From assembly GCA_028753945.1 (NCBI GenBank), contig JAPNXP010000005.1, forward strand, positions 3,410,001 to 3,474,000: a DNA stretch of 64,000 nt, in the 5' to 3' direction. The notes beneath the pieces were generated by a model, which ran no database searches, was not told the DNA's origin, and saw nothing but the letters and a program-made list of their open reading frames with translations. The stretch's first letter is position 1. Each line of letters opens with the position of its first letter. The translations under genes and the position numbers were made by a program. Source of the stretch: Hexactinellida sp. DTS-2022 (lineage: Eukaryota; Porifera; Hexactinellida). Shown in pieces: positions 11,190 to 23,033 of this stretch.

Positions 11190-11780
11190 TTCGGTAGTAA
11201 TATTTGTCTCCAATTGTAAGCCGTGATCAATACAGATATTGTGCAATACCATAGTAGCAACTAACATTCTTCATACTCGTTCGGAAGAATAGCACAGTGT
11301 ACCACCTGTTTTGTCCATAGATCGCCACCTAATTTTCCACACCAAAAGCGCACTCTATATTTTTTCTGGTATTCACAAAGGCTCGACTGCAACTTCCTCT
11401 CCAGGAGTTGTTAGAGAAATTGTCGGTGTTAGAAGGTTTGGTCTTAATGGATACCGAGTATTACCCACTATCACCGAGCAACCAACCACTGACAATTGGG
11501 ATTTGTCCAGATTCAATTTGGCGATGTATTCCAGATTGCCTCCATATGAAGGCATCGTGAGTGCTACCAGGCCACTTGGCGATGATGTTGATGAATTTCA
11601 AATTACTATCGCGTATCGCCTGAATATTTATAAATTGGAAATTCTTCATATTCACATATACATCCTCATTCTGTAGTGGTGCCAAAATGAGTAGACGCGT
11701 ACCATCAATACACCCAATGAAATTTTCTCTTCAAGATCGACAAAAATATGCTTTGTAATTCTGTAACGACAAAATTCAAC
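11190..11780 (-). pseudogene. PIF/Harbinger DDE transposase, decayed
   Basis: On the minus strand the frame reads GCIDGTRLLILAPLQNE (with the first catalytic Asp), VNMKNFQFINIQAI, and KWPGSTHDAFIWRQSG (SxHDxxxW block). Then comes GWLLGDSG, which shifts frame into YPLRPNLLTP. Further on are ECAFGV and VLHNICIDHGLQLET. These are the ordered landmarks of the HARBI1/DDE_Tnp_4 family, whose full proteins are about 350 aa. The N-terminal HTH part was not found and there are at least two frameshifts. It pairs with the Myb/SANT-like gene at 10165-11040. Confidence 0.75.
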
Positions 11781-11789
11781 ATCGTTATA

Positions 11790-13325
11790 TACATCTAACG
11801 GATTCAACCTATCCTGGAAACTCTCTGGCGTGATAGACTTGTAGTAGTGCAGCTAACAGCCATATTGGAGTGAATTGTTCATTTTTTGATACAAGCATGA
11901 AAATTGGCCCAGACATAGATAAATATATTATAAAGATATGGATATAGAAGCATCACGAAATTTTAATATTTTCATGATAGCGGCCAAAAATTGTCGGAAA
12001 GAGTCTGACAAAAGCATATTTATATGTATCTCAATATAAAGTAAAGTCAGCTAGTACTGTTTAAATCAAATAATCACTTTTCGTGTCTTTTATTTCAGCT
12101 ATTTTGAACTAGGCTATTTGCACGTTCATTATAACAAACTGGTATCCACCGGTGTCATTCGAATTGAAGATTCTTTGAAGGGTCCAAAAAGTTGTGTTCA
12201 TAGTAACCGGAAATTCGCGTTATCCGTGTTCGTACTAATGAGGTTATACTGTATATTTCAATTTTTGAATTTAATTAGGCAACGGCGGATTCCTGGGGGG
12301 GCATGGGGGGGGGGGGGGCAATTACCCACACCGTTTTTCAACATTAGAATAACTGAAATTTATTAGTGAACAAGAAAGATAATATAATTTGTTGGAAATT
12401 CTAATAGAATGAACACGTATTAGCTAGCATGGACAAATTGTAGTTTACTATGTGTACTGTGTAGTATTCTATAATGGAATCAAAAAGTAGCTCTGCAAGT
12501 TAAATTTTGCTCCCGGCTCAGGGGGAGTGCGAATCACCCCCTCCCCCCAAATGATATGATATTTTAATCCAGAAATTACATCTAAGGACTGGCACAATTT
12601 CCGAGATTGGTTGAGAGAAATTTATCAGAGTTCTCTTCCCAATCTTTTCTGTGAATACTTTTGGGAACGTTGTATATAAAATATCAGGAATCCTCCAAAT
12701 TCAGAACTAAATAGCTAAATAAAATTATATTCTGAGTTCTCTCTGACTGAAAGTGGTATTTGGAATATGAATTTGGAATAGATTTCTTTGACGCATATTC
12801 AATATATTTCAACTTTCTTGAAAGTTTCCTTCTCAAATGAGGTTCTTAAAAACAGAACGTCAAAAACTGGCACAGTTGACCCGCGGGCGTCCACAATTCT
12901 AAGGCCCAACCTGTACATTGCACCCCCCAGATATTTTGAGTTGGATCCATCCCTGGGGTATTATATGCCTCGGAAAATTAAACATGGCCGACAATGCGAT
13001 AAACCTTTAGGCTGATTGATAGCCTACTTTACTCAGGCCTGACAGTAAAACACCATGGATAAAAACGAAGGCATAAATCATTAATTTAAAATAGAATCAT
13101 ATGTAGGCGATAGATGGGCTACAAATCTTTTTACATCAGACAATGCCTAGCCAATGGTTTACAATAAAGAAATAGTATTCATTTTTTGTTAAAATGAGGT
13201 TTATTCGTGTTTTTTCACTATACACTAACAGTCTAACACTATTGTTAATTAATTATTCATATAACAATTAAAATGCTACAATAAAGTATTGCTTGCGAAG
13301 TACAAAACTACAATTTACGTATGAT
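11790..13325. other. Non-coding, with G-rich run
   Basis: No gene found. A long G run lies at about 12295-12319 and a CACCCCCTCCCCCC run at about 12534-12549. With CGGCGGATTCC beside the first, this may be a degraded hAT-type element, but no TSD was found. The 25-bp string at 13022-13046 (GTAGGCTATC side) reappears inverted at 25518-25542. Confidence 0.4.
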
Positions 13326-13329
13326 CTCC

Positions 13330-15925
13330 CAACCATCAGTATTACAAATTGAGCATCTGTTCTGTTGCGCCAGGGTTCACTAGAGTCATTCTCAAGGATT
13401 CTAATAAACAGATCAATAAATATTTGCCTATTTGTCTATTATATAAATCTTGGCAGACACGAGTCGACAATGCGTTAATTTCTTGTTCTTCAAGTATTGA
13501 TGCACGCAATAACCTGCAATAAATGTCAAAGATTGAAGAGTTTCGCAACCAATGATTACAGTAGAAATATCTTGTAGCTTTGAGAGAAATGCTGCTAAAT
13601 CTATGATAGGAGAATCACAGACGTCTTCTTTCGGTGAGAAAGATTTGATAAACGAACCCAGATTATTTTCTTTTGAAGAGGGTTCCTGGGAAAACAGTTT
13701 CAATATACTAGATATCTTGAGCCGTCGTTCAGTTTCTAGTATTTGGCCATATGAGACGTGATAGTTTGATCCAGACATCATTCTATACAACCCGAAGTGG
13801 TGTTCTAATGGATCTGTCTGTAGGAAATAGGTGAGTACATATGAAAATCCGCATTGAGAAGTTAAGTGATTGACTAAAATGGGCAGCGCTTCACAAGTAT
13901 GTTTGAAGCTTGTAAAAGTCTGGGGTGTTAATTTACCTTATTTTCCTGGTAAGGATCTCCAAGTATATAGCCAGTTAACAATGCGAGTAATCAACCCAAA
14001 TCTAGGATCATTTAGTACTAGTTGTTTAGAAAATTCGTCATTCAAACGAATGTCTTTGTTCAGCCTATTGACAACTTAAATCTTCCACACCATAACAATT
14101 ATATCAATGAATTCTGCAGTTTGGTGTTTAAACCTTTCGAGTCAGGGTTCATTAGAAATCTTTAGAGCTGCACTAGTAGAGTCATCAAATATGCGGGGAG
14201 CCAATTTAACATTCTGCCGTTCTAGTTTGGAAGGCCAACATGCTTTTGCTGTAAGACGCGGTGCAAGTTTCGCGATACTGTTTTGTTCCAACTTATAAAT
14301 CGTTCGAATATCATCAAAATAAGCTGTTTGTAGGTTAAGAGGGAATCGAGTGCAGTTAGGTGAAAAATCTTCAAACTTTGGATACACAAAAGTTTGGTTT
14401 TCATTTTTTAGATTCAGCCAATTGTTACGAATCGTCTTAAGTATATGCACAAAATCAAACATTAGTACAAGTGATCTGTTTGCGAATAATGGATGAGGGA
14501 CGACAGGTTGTAAGGTTTTTTGATTAGAGGAAAATAACTTAAAAATACTTACATTTAGTGGATAGTTATCAGTGCACAAACCTGAACTGAAAGTCCACAC
14601 CGTTCTATATCAGCAATTACCTGTATAATTACAGGATAAATAACTTGTGCACTAGTTGTAGAATGAGGAATTAATCGAACAGCAGTAGACCACTTTTTGT
14701 GCAAACTTGAAACCATTATTGCGAAAACTGTCTTAATAGGGTCGTCAGAATCAACACAAGAACCAATTATTCGCCCACCCTTATAAGAAACATCGGATGT
14801 AACGTGAATTTCGTCCATTTGAACAATTACGTTTCTTTCTTGAGAAGAAAAATTTGTAGTTGCTTGATTAAGATAACTCATATAGTCACTTTCTAACCCA
14901 ATAGAGGAATAAAGTTTCTCAAGTGTATGTGCATGAGGGAGAGATAGGCACTGTAGAGATTGTAGATATTTGTAGCAGCTAGGAGAGATAAGATGGGATT
15001 TCAGTGCCAAAACCTGGCTAAGGACGCTGTATCTTCTGCGGTTCTTGGGAATGGTAGAGTTCTCGAGTTGACAAATGATAAACTGAAGGCGAGCTAGTCT
15101 AGACGAATCGTCGAGAGTAGTTGAGTCTCCGTCTATAGATTTTGAAATACTGACTTCAAGTTTAACAATTGCTCTGTTAATATTTCTACAAGCATTCGTG
15201 ATGTGTAGCTGGATAGAATTAGCGGTAGAATTAATAATTGATTTGCTATCGATCTCAGCAATTAGAAGCTCAATTTGTCTAACATCATTTATCACAGGTA
15301 ATGATAGGATATAGGCTCTTCTCCCCGGAATGCTGTTACAGTTACAATAGAATAGATAATCAGGGAAGACTGAACTGAAATGTGGTGATTTATATTACAA
15401 AGTGATATTAGATGAAATTCACCATCGTTGGGCTGCCAAGACACCCAATTAGAAGGAATGTTTGGGACAATAACTTCTCTTTCAACTATTCTAAAGTAGT
15501 CACACGATAAACCTCTTCTTCTTCTTTTTGTGAAATACAACTTAGCTGTATGGCTCGAGTGAAATGATATACTCCTTTTCCTCAAAAGATAGCCGATGTA
15601 TAGGAGCTGATGGTTTTGAATAATATGAAGAACAACCAGGTAAGATAGATGGAACTGCTCCTGTTCGTAACTTAGGTTGGGCTCTTGGGATTTCAGAAAA
15701 GGACCCATCAGGATTTGGCACTTTAAAAACATGCTCGATGTCGTCTCCACGAAAATGTTTAGCACAAACAAAGATATATTTAAAATCTGTCAAATTAACT
15801 CGGCGCAGAGCAGTGATCCATTCCTGGCGTAATACAGGCGGCTTGTTAGGAAGTTTAAATACTGGAATTTAAGGATCGTCAGGGTAATAGTTGCTGAAAC
15901 AATTAGGTGCTGAGCATTTGTTAGG
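13330..15925 (-). pseudogene. THAP/P-element transposase, copy A
   Basis: Starts with a THAP finger (MPNKCSAPNC, then VCAKHF, the C2CH residues), interrupted by one TAA after NYYPDDP. The AVPxxx box (GAVPSILPGC) follows, then a coiled linker and the RNase H-like core: QMDEIHVTSDVSYKGG, VFAIMVSSLHKKW, CTDNYPLN, FDFVHILKTIRNNW. The C-terminal part has QTDPLEHHFGLYRMMSG, where P/THAP9 transposases carry their catalytic Glu. Frameshifts occur near 15545, 15295, 14560 and 14140. It is intron-free at the site where copy C has a 59-bp intron. Length and order fit the P superfamily (about 850-900 aa). Its 5' region (15932-16360) has a relative at 22773-25204. Confidence 0.85.
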
Positions 15926-15931
15926 CATTAA

Positions 15932-16360
15932 GGTACAATTCTAGAATCTTACACCCCCCATTTTTTCTAAGTAACCATAATACCTGTTATTCTCGTGTAT
16001 AGCACTCGTTAAAAGAAGCAAAATGAGACAAAAAGAATCTAAATCGGTCCACTTTTGACTGAATTACAGTTAATTTTCGTTTATAAGCCAAAGTCAATGG
16101 AGAAATGTTGTTACATTAAAAGAAGCCAATTATGCATCAAAACACTGTTATGCGATACGCATACTGCATTCTTGTTACCTTTTTGAAGTAATACAATTCT
16201 AACTCAGTTAAGTAATAAGCGAAATTCTCACAGAGCAACAGTGATTCACTGTAATTGTATGTTGCGATTGTTCATACCAATATTATTGAAAAAGAACTGC
16301 CTTGGAATGTATTAACATGAGTACATGCAGATAGTATTACAGATAGATAACAAACAATTT
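15932..16360. repeat. Repeat R1, copy A (5' region of P copy A)
   Basis: About 430 bp immediately upstream of the P copy A start codon. An inverted, nearly identical copy lies at 22773-22809 plus 24805-25204. Homology stops next to the ATG, so this is probably the element's own 5' leader or terminal region. It holds the unoccupied target CATGCAGA (16324-16331) for the hAT element inserted in the other copy. Confidence 0.85.
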
Positions 16361-16896
16361 CGAGGATAATATTTAGTAATTGTATGTTCACTAGAGAGTA
16401 GTAGAATAAATCCTACGGATGTTATAATTTAGGATGGATGGAGATGATAAACAAGTATTTAATATGCATTAACTTAATTTACCTCTCTAAATAATGTTGT
16501 TCTTTGTTACATGCTAGTAACTTTAAGATTTAGCAAATGCTTAGTAACCGCGTACGTTCGTACGGTACGAAATAATACTTTGTGAACAATCAAACAATAT
16601 ATACAAGTATTTCTATATTTCAAATAATAATTCATAAACAAGGATCTTATCTATTATAGTTCTATTATAGTTTCTACTAAGAATCGACAATAAATCTTGA
16701 TAAATTTACCTAACTTATTCTTCGATAAAAAATAAGAATCAAGTGCTAAAAGATAAGCATCTATACTATCATTAACTAAGTACGTACATAGTGCTGAAGT
16801 ACGGTACGAAAGGATAATCTGCGTACTAAGTTAGTACCGTAGCGTACAGTACGCCGTACAAGGTTACTATGAGCAAATCTGAAGTGAACTCAACTA
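16361..16896. other. Non-coding stretch
   Basis: No gene seen. Several short GTACG/CGTAC runs (16551-16573, 16780-16862) give a local excess of that motif without a clear period. Confidence 0.4.
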
Positions 16897-16985
16897 CAGT
16901 GAACCCCGGTATCCGAACTTCGATTATCCGAAATCCCGATTATCCGAACATTTTGTCTGGTCCCTTGATAATCGGGGTTGCACTG
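16897..16985. mobile_element. Short palindromic pogo-type MITE (89 bp)
   Basis: Ends CAGTGAACCCCGGTATCCGA and TAATCGGGGTTGCACTG are inverted with mismatches. TA lies at both sides (16895-16896, 16986-16987). Internal GATTATCCGAA is repeated. No coding capacity. Confidence 0.75.
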
Positions 16986-17294
16986 TATATCTAGGTGTTA
17001 ATATTAATTTCGATGAGAGCAGGGATTTATCCAGAAATTTATTGGCCAACAAATCTTGCCAAACACCCGGATGCGGAACCTAATTAAGTGTCACACTGTA
17101 ATCAACCTCTCAAACGATGCTGGGCCCTTTAGGTGCTGACAGGCACCTAGGTAAACCCTGGATGAGAGAGTACAGTAACAATTCATTTGGATAAGCATAG
17201 AGAATATATGAACTACACATAACTTTGGAGCAATGCAAATATATTAATGGAATAAAGTTAAATCATTATTATAATATCATACAGAATACTTGCT

Positions 17295-18236
17295 TTAGAC
17301 TACAGGGTATTGATTTCTAATTTCTATTACTAAATTATTGAAAATGTTTTCATTATGCCTCTTCTTCCAACAGTATTCGGCTAAGTAGGTATCCAGTAAT
17401 TCAGGATTGGTTGTCATAGAATTCCTCATTTTCTTCTTAGTCTGTCCCCAGGTACTCTCAATCGTTTGAGTATGTATATCTGTCCCCGGAACTACGAAAT
17501 GGATGCTATGGTTCACCGTCAAATGAGTAAAGTTAGCTGGAGGAATTAGATTATATGATGCCCATTCATCACTTAAGATTGTTGTTCCTGGTTTTATATA
17601 CCGCTCAATTATGGGAATCAAGGTAGCAGCTGATCGATCATCCACTGAAATCATAAAAGCCTCTTTGGAATCTCTGTCAATTCCTCCAAAGACCCATTTT
17701 CCAGATAGTTGTCTACCGCGATGGTATTTCCTCCTTCCGAATTTGCTTTCATCAATCTCTACTATATGTCCAGGACCACCAATTGGTTCTGGGTTAGCGA
17801 GGTATCTTTCAGCACAGAGATCACGTAATAAGTTTTTCCAATCGGTGATGGTAGCTGTTGCCCATCCCAAATTCTTGTGTAAAGATTTGGTGTCTTGCAG
17901 GCCTTCAGCCCAAAAATATAAAAACTCTACAAGTTCTGTTAATGACAAGTTTGATCCTTCAAAAAATGATCCTACTCGTCGATGTGCAAACTTTTTGCAG
18001 TTTTTCTTAGGACATCTCCAGCCCACCCCATCAATGACTTTTGTGAAAATTCCCTCGCGCATATCTGTGCCGCACTTACAAATCATACCTCTCGCTAAGA
18101 GTCCGTGAACTCTCAACCAATCGGTACACGTGTCTTCATTGATAGTGATTTGTAAGAATAGTTCCTTCAAGTTCATTTCCTCAATGTATGGAAAAGTAGA
18201 GGGTAACATAATTGGGGTAAATATAGGCGTCGCCAT
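17295..18236 (-). CDS. IS1595/ISXO2-type DDE transposase 1
   Basis: Intact frame with an upstream ATG at 18275 (326 aa). The internal start at 18236 (MATPIFTPIM) gives 313 aa, close to the 310 aa of the related gene at 62393-63325, so I prefer it. Numbered from the long start, it has an N-terminal zinc ribbon (C66, C68, C88, C93). The catalytic domain has Asp175 in VEIDESKFG, Asp236 in ILSDEWASY and Glu273 in TQTIESTWG. That is the layout of IS1595/ISXO2 insertion sequences and of eukaryotic Merlin-type transposons. It would cut and join DNA in the nucleus. No TIRs were recognised at its flanks, so it may be a mobile gene or a host-retained copy. Confidence 0.85.
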   Translation of the reverse strand: MATPIFTPIMLPSTFPYIEEMNLKELFLQITINEDTCTDWLRVHGLLARGMICKCGTDMREGIFTKVIDGVGWRCPKKNCKKFAHRRVGSFFEGSNLSLTELVEFLYFWAEGLQDTKSLHKNLGWATATITDWKNLLRDLCAERYLANPEPIGGPGHIVEIDESKFGRRKYHRGRQLSGKWVFGGIDRDSKEAFMISVDDRSAATLIPIIERYIKPGTTILSDEWASYNLIPPANFTHLTVNHSIHFVVPGTDIHTQTIESTWGQTKKKMRNSMTTNPELLDTYLAEYCWKKRHNENIFNNLVIEIRNQYPVV

Positions 18237-18599
18237 AATAAAGTGAAGAGATTCAAGTTGTCGAGTCGAGTACAAAAGTATAATTTGGGTAATACATTTT
18301 TTAAATTTATAGCAAATATGATAACATAAATTGGCTTAAATATTGTGCATGAATGAAAATGCTATTTGTGAAGTATAAACTACTAATTTTAGTTAATGGA
18401 TGAGCTAACTTTCACAATGTTCCTTTAACTATATAATTTCAATAGCATGCTGCATTATAATCCATTCAAAAAGTATAATTACATGGCTATAGATTGTTTA
18501 CACACATAAGTTAATATGGTAGGAATTTATATTTACGAGTTGTATGGATCATTGCATACATAATTGTACAATAGAAGTTTGCTTTAATAACCATATCTA

Positions 18600-19085
18600 C
18601 ACTACCCGGACAAAAGTATTCGACCACCCAAAATTTTCCCATTGAAAATAGTACTATAGTGGGTTTAACAATGGAAGATAGTGTATTCAAATTACATGAG
18701 ATATTGCTATTTCGATTCCAAATTCATATTCTGCGCGCATCCGAATTATCAAATGTAGAAGATTTCAATTCAATCCCCTTTTGATTTGGTTAAAGATTGT
18801 CATCCTGTGGAACTATGCACCACATTTCCCAAATTGCCACCATGGGAGATATGTGAACAGGTGGCACATGTTGCCATTTGATGATAATTTTCAACCGGAT
18901 TAATATTAAATCAATTTGAAAGCATCTACAATAGGTAATTAGAATGCGTAGAATACGAATCTAGATCCAAAATAGCAATATACGTATCATAAAGTTTAAA
19001 TACTTTGAACAATATTTTTTGGCCTACTATAGTACTATTTTCAAAGGGAAATGTTGGGTGGTCGAATAGTTTTGTCCGGGTACTG
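18600..19085. mobile_element. Tc1/mariner-type MITE (CCCGGACAAAAG ends)
   Basis: Left end CACTACCCGGACAAAAGTAT and right end TAGTTTTGTCCGGGTACTG are inverted with few mismatches, with TA at both borders. The TIR continues through the CGACCACCCAA and AATAGTACTATAGT blocks. The interior has GTGGCACATGTTG.CATT.GATGATAATTTTCA, which recurs at 34220-34265. No transposase. Confidence 0.82.
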
Positions 19086-19882
19086 TAAGTGTTTAATTGG
19101 AAACTTTAAAATTATTTTCTGTCAAAATTGAAGTGATTTGGGTTAAGATGTTTTTAAAAATATCCTATTCGCATTGGTTAGGGCAATCTTGATCCTTAAA
19201 ATATGAAAGCTCTCCAATAATATATCTGTAAATACTTGTATTTACAGAGCAAAGCAACGTAAACAATCTAGGCCAAAAAACTAATGTTGTCTCATATATT
19301 TAACATAATTATTTTCTTTCGGATTGTCTAAGTACTCTTCCAGTTCTAACTTTACTGCTTTGTTTTAATTGTCAAGAACTGATTGAGCAACTGGATAAGT
19401 GCTACAGAATCGAAATTTAATAGTTGGTAATTGGAATATTAAATATAGAACTAAGTTAGATATACCCAAATTTAAATACCTAGCTAAGAAAATTCTAGAG
19501 TTGTCCTAGACTCCTAGTATGGATTAGAAGTTTGATTTAAATTCGTTTAAATTGATTATAGTGTCTCTTCAGTTGTTATTGTGCAGGATAGAATGCCTGA
19601 CTCAGACTGTAATTTAATTGGCTGAGAGTAAATTAATCCATCCAATTAGTTATTTGATAATCAATTATTCTCAATCAAATAACAGCCTAAAGTTAATTAA
19701 TTAAGGATCGACAGCAGAAAAAAATTCGGAATTCCCAAATAAACTAGTGAGAGCTAGCAGAAATGTTCTATTTGTAGTTCGTACATGAAGTTAGATAAAT
19801 ATAATATAAATTAATAATTGTTTGAGGAACTAAATATCAATTCTTATTGTTATTTGCATAGTACATAGTATAAAAACTCAAT
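19086..19882. other. Non-coding stretch
   Basis: AT-rich; nothing recognised. Confidence 0.4.
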
Positions 19883-19892
19883 TTATAATATT

Positions 19893-21060
19893 GGGAAAAT
19901 TCCAAAAATAATCAAGTTTTTAAAAATTTCCAAATATACTCAACAATACTCAACTAATTTGTAAATATACTCAAGTTTTACCGGATTATTCCAAATATAC
20001 TCAAGTTTTATTGGATTATTGAAACTAGTATGGAGATCCCCAACCACAAAAAATATTTATTAGTACAATCTGCTCGTCTGCTCTACGCGCGTCCTTACAA
20101 CTTGTACTCGGGCCTACGGCCCTCGCTTGTATTTAAAGCATCTCCTTTTCAAATTAAATGTCGTTCTTGATGAGTGGCCGCTAGCTGTCTATTTATATCC
20201 GTTCATCCTTGCTACAGGTTTCTATAAGGACAGATTAAATAATTTGGATATTTATGCAAATTTGAACATATAATTTTCTAGATATTAAAGCTCGTCCGTG
20301 TATAATAATATACAAACTCCAAATATAAAATTAAATATCACTAAGAAACTGTACCAGTGGATCCCTAACTTTGGGATGTGGAGAAGTTATTGTATTGATT
20401 GATAATAATTTGATATCAAATAACACAATGGAATGTTAGAAATGTATGGCTAGACAGACAGTACACAAATAACTGATTAGATGCCTGAACTTCCTCTCGA
20501 TCAATTAGATTACTGTCTCAGTATTCTATAATGCATCTTAACATTTGACAGACACTAAAGCATTCAATTATACTAATTGAATGCTAGCTGCTAATCTATA
20601 CTGGAACAACCCTCGAATTTAATTGGCTAAAGGTTTTGACACCTTTTGTGATGGTAGATGTGAATATCTTTTTAGATATTGAACTTGTTTGTACATACAG
20701 TATTCCCCACCCCACTGAAAAACTTTAGGTCTGTAGCTTTTACCAGTTCCTCAATCTATTCTGAACAAACACATAAACAAACAAACAAAAAAACATTGTG
20801 ATTTAATATATAAGATAGATTAAATATAGCCTTTCTAAACTTGAGTAGATCTGTGGATTTACTGAAAAGTTGAGTAGATTTGGAATTTATTGAAAAAACT
20901 TGAGCAGAATTGGAATTATTCTGAAAAACTAGAGTAGAATTGGAATTATTTTGAAAAACTTGAGTAGATTCGGAAAGATCTAGATTTATATTTGTTCATC
21001 AGTAAAAGTTGAGTATATTTGGAATTTTTTTAAAAACTTGAGTATTCTTGGAATTTTCCC
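19893..21060. mobile_element. MULE-like fold-back element, non-coding
   Basis: Long inverted ends start GGGAAAATTCCAA and are built from repeated ACTCAAGTTTT and TTCCAAATATACTCAAC units: left arm about 19893-20030, right arm about 20835-21060. They are flanked by a perfect 10-bp direct repeat TTATAATATT (19883-19892 and 21061-21070). Long composite TIRs with a 9-10 bp duplication suggest the Mutator superfamily. The centre contains no gene. Confidence 0.8.
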
Positions 21061-21408
21061 TTATAATATTTGATAGTATTTTAGTAATAATTACCGAAAA
21101 ATTATGGTCAATCCAGAAATTTTATTACTGTGCGGATGGGGAAATACCCTACTTCGAAATAAGTCAGTTAGATAATTGTTCATTGTCAAGCTATAATTGG
21201 AATAAATTATCTTGTATACAGGGGAGGGTCCAGGGTAGCGTCACCTCCTGGTGGGGAAAAATAGATTTCAAGTGAAACTTGAAATCTTTTGGAATTATGA
21301 ACAAATAAGAACCATCGAATAATAAGTATTACTGTTTATATTGATTTCCAAGTAAAGAATCAGATAAAATATATATTGTAATGGGGGGGGGGGTAGCGCC
21401 CAAGAATC
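21061..21408. other. G-rich boundary region
   Basis: It carries CAGGGGAGGGTCCAGGGTAG (21219-21238) and, before the next element, a long G run ending GGTAGCG (21383-21398). These look like ends of an older hAT-type element that the 21409-21930 element may have entered, but I could not define them. Confidence 0.35.
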
Positions 21409-21930
21409 CAGAGCATTAGAAGAGCGGCGCACCAGATGCTCGCTCCATTTTTCAGGAGCAGAAGGTGGAGCGCACGCCTTTGAAATTTGAGGAGCGAAAG
21501 CTGGAGCGCCGCTAGATTTTTTCGGGACGTGCTCACTGGAGCTCACTCCTTTTTAAAATATCACTATTCCAATATAAAATTACCTGAATAATAGAGTTAT
21601 CACGAAGATTTGATAATTTGAGCATGCAGAACATCCAATTGCCTTGTATAAACTAGGGCACGTGTAATTTGGTACGTAATTATTTTATTGATAATGTAAT
21701 AAAATAACTAAGTTACCATGGGGTTCCCGCAGTTTTTAATTAAGCGCGAATCAGAATTAATTAACTAGATAAACATCTTTGTTTATTTAGCATATTTTGG
21801 TGCAAAAGAGATGAAGGAGCGCAAAGTGAGCGCGCTCCTTTTTTTATCGGAGGGCGAAAACAGGAGCGCCGCTCTTTTTTTATGGTTAGGAGCGCGCTCC
21901 AAAAAATAATAAGGAGCGCTTAATGCTCTG
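21409..21930. mobile_element. hAT-type MITE (CAGAGCATTA ends)
   Basis: CAGAGCATTA at the left and TAATGCTCTG at the right are perfect inverted termini. The flanks are CAAGAATC (21401-21408) and CGAGAATC (21931-21938), an 8-bp duplication with one difference. Many GGAGCGC/GCGCTCC blocks lie just inside both ends, like subterminal transposase-binding repeats. Confidence 0.85.
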
Positions 21931-22159
21931 CGAGAATCCAATGACCCTATCTGCTACGTAAATCAATCAGGATACTAATTTAGATAGTGAGGAGTTACCA
22001 TTTGTTGAATGTGTTATTATTTAAAAAGAATTTTAAATTAGTTAAGTAATATGTAATGTGATTTCGCTGAAAAATTAAAGTGTACAGTTGGATGTGAAAT
22101 TTAAAATTTCAAGATATTGTCAGTGTGATCACAACAAATCAATGATTAAAGATTATATT

Positions 22160-22579
22160 CAGGGATGGAAACAGCCAAGCTGTTACAGCGCTGTTAACAG
22201 CCACTGGCTGTTAACAGCAAATGAAAATCGAAGCTGTTAACAGCTAGATGCTGACCAATGCAATAATTGAAATATTATTATATAATCATTTAGTTTCATT
22301 TTCACTGTTATGTAAATACGATATGCAATTCGAATCTAAACATTTTTGAGTATAACTTTCTTTGCTTGTCCCTTTTCCTTAATTTTTACTGATACAATTA
22401 TTGAATTTGAACAGCTTGAATAGGCTGTTAACAGCTAGAATTGGCTGTTAACAGCTCACATTGGCTGTTAACAACTTAAAGGCGACTTAAATGCAGTTAA
22501 GGTTGAATGCCAATTGGGGACGAATTCTTAGCTGTTAACAGCTAATAGTTAGCTGTTAACAGCAGATTCACCACCCCTG
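22160..22579. mobile_element. hAT-type MITE with GCTGTTAACAGC arrays
   Basis: Termini CAGGGATGG and CCACCCCTG lie between perfect 8-bp duplications ATTATATT (22152-22159, 22580-22587). About ten copies of the palindrome AGCTGTTAACAGC or close variants crowd both subterminal regions. No coding sequence. The same motif recurs in the larger hAT element at 32489-33406. Confidence 0.88.
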
Positions 22580-23033
22580 ATTATATTTGATAAAATTAAC
22601 ACAAATTGAAATTCCATTCATGTTACTAGGTGCATTGAAAATGTTTAAAGTAGTGAATAGTAATTGAATTTTATAAATTATACTTAAATTATAAACATAA
22701 TATTATCGCAAGAACATGAGATATATTTACGAATATTATGGACCATAATTATACTGCACCCCTAGTGGATCAAAATTGTTTGTTATCTATCTGTAATACT
22801 ATCTGCATGCAGTGGCGGCGCTAGCACATCAAAAGAGGGGGTGCAACTGCAGGTGCTGTTGCATTTCAGGGGGTGCAATCATTTGTCCAGTTACAACCTG
22901 CCAGAATGTTTGAATGATTATTGTGTCATGTTATAGCGGTGGTCTTTTATAGAAAGTAGCTATTACTTTAGGTTGATACTCAAATCTAATATTCGGAAAC
23001 TAACAAATTAGCATAAGTCGAACATACGTAGAT

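Noticed and set aside
17611..18108. 165-codon ORF on the + strand
   Set aside because: It is the antisense shadow of the IS1595-type transposase, whose minus-strand frame carries all family motifs.
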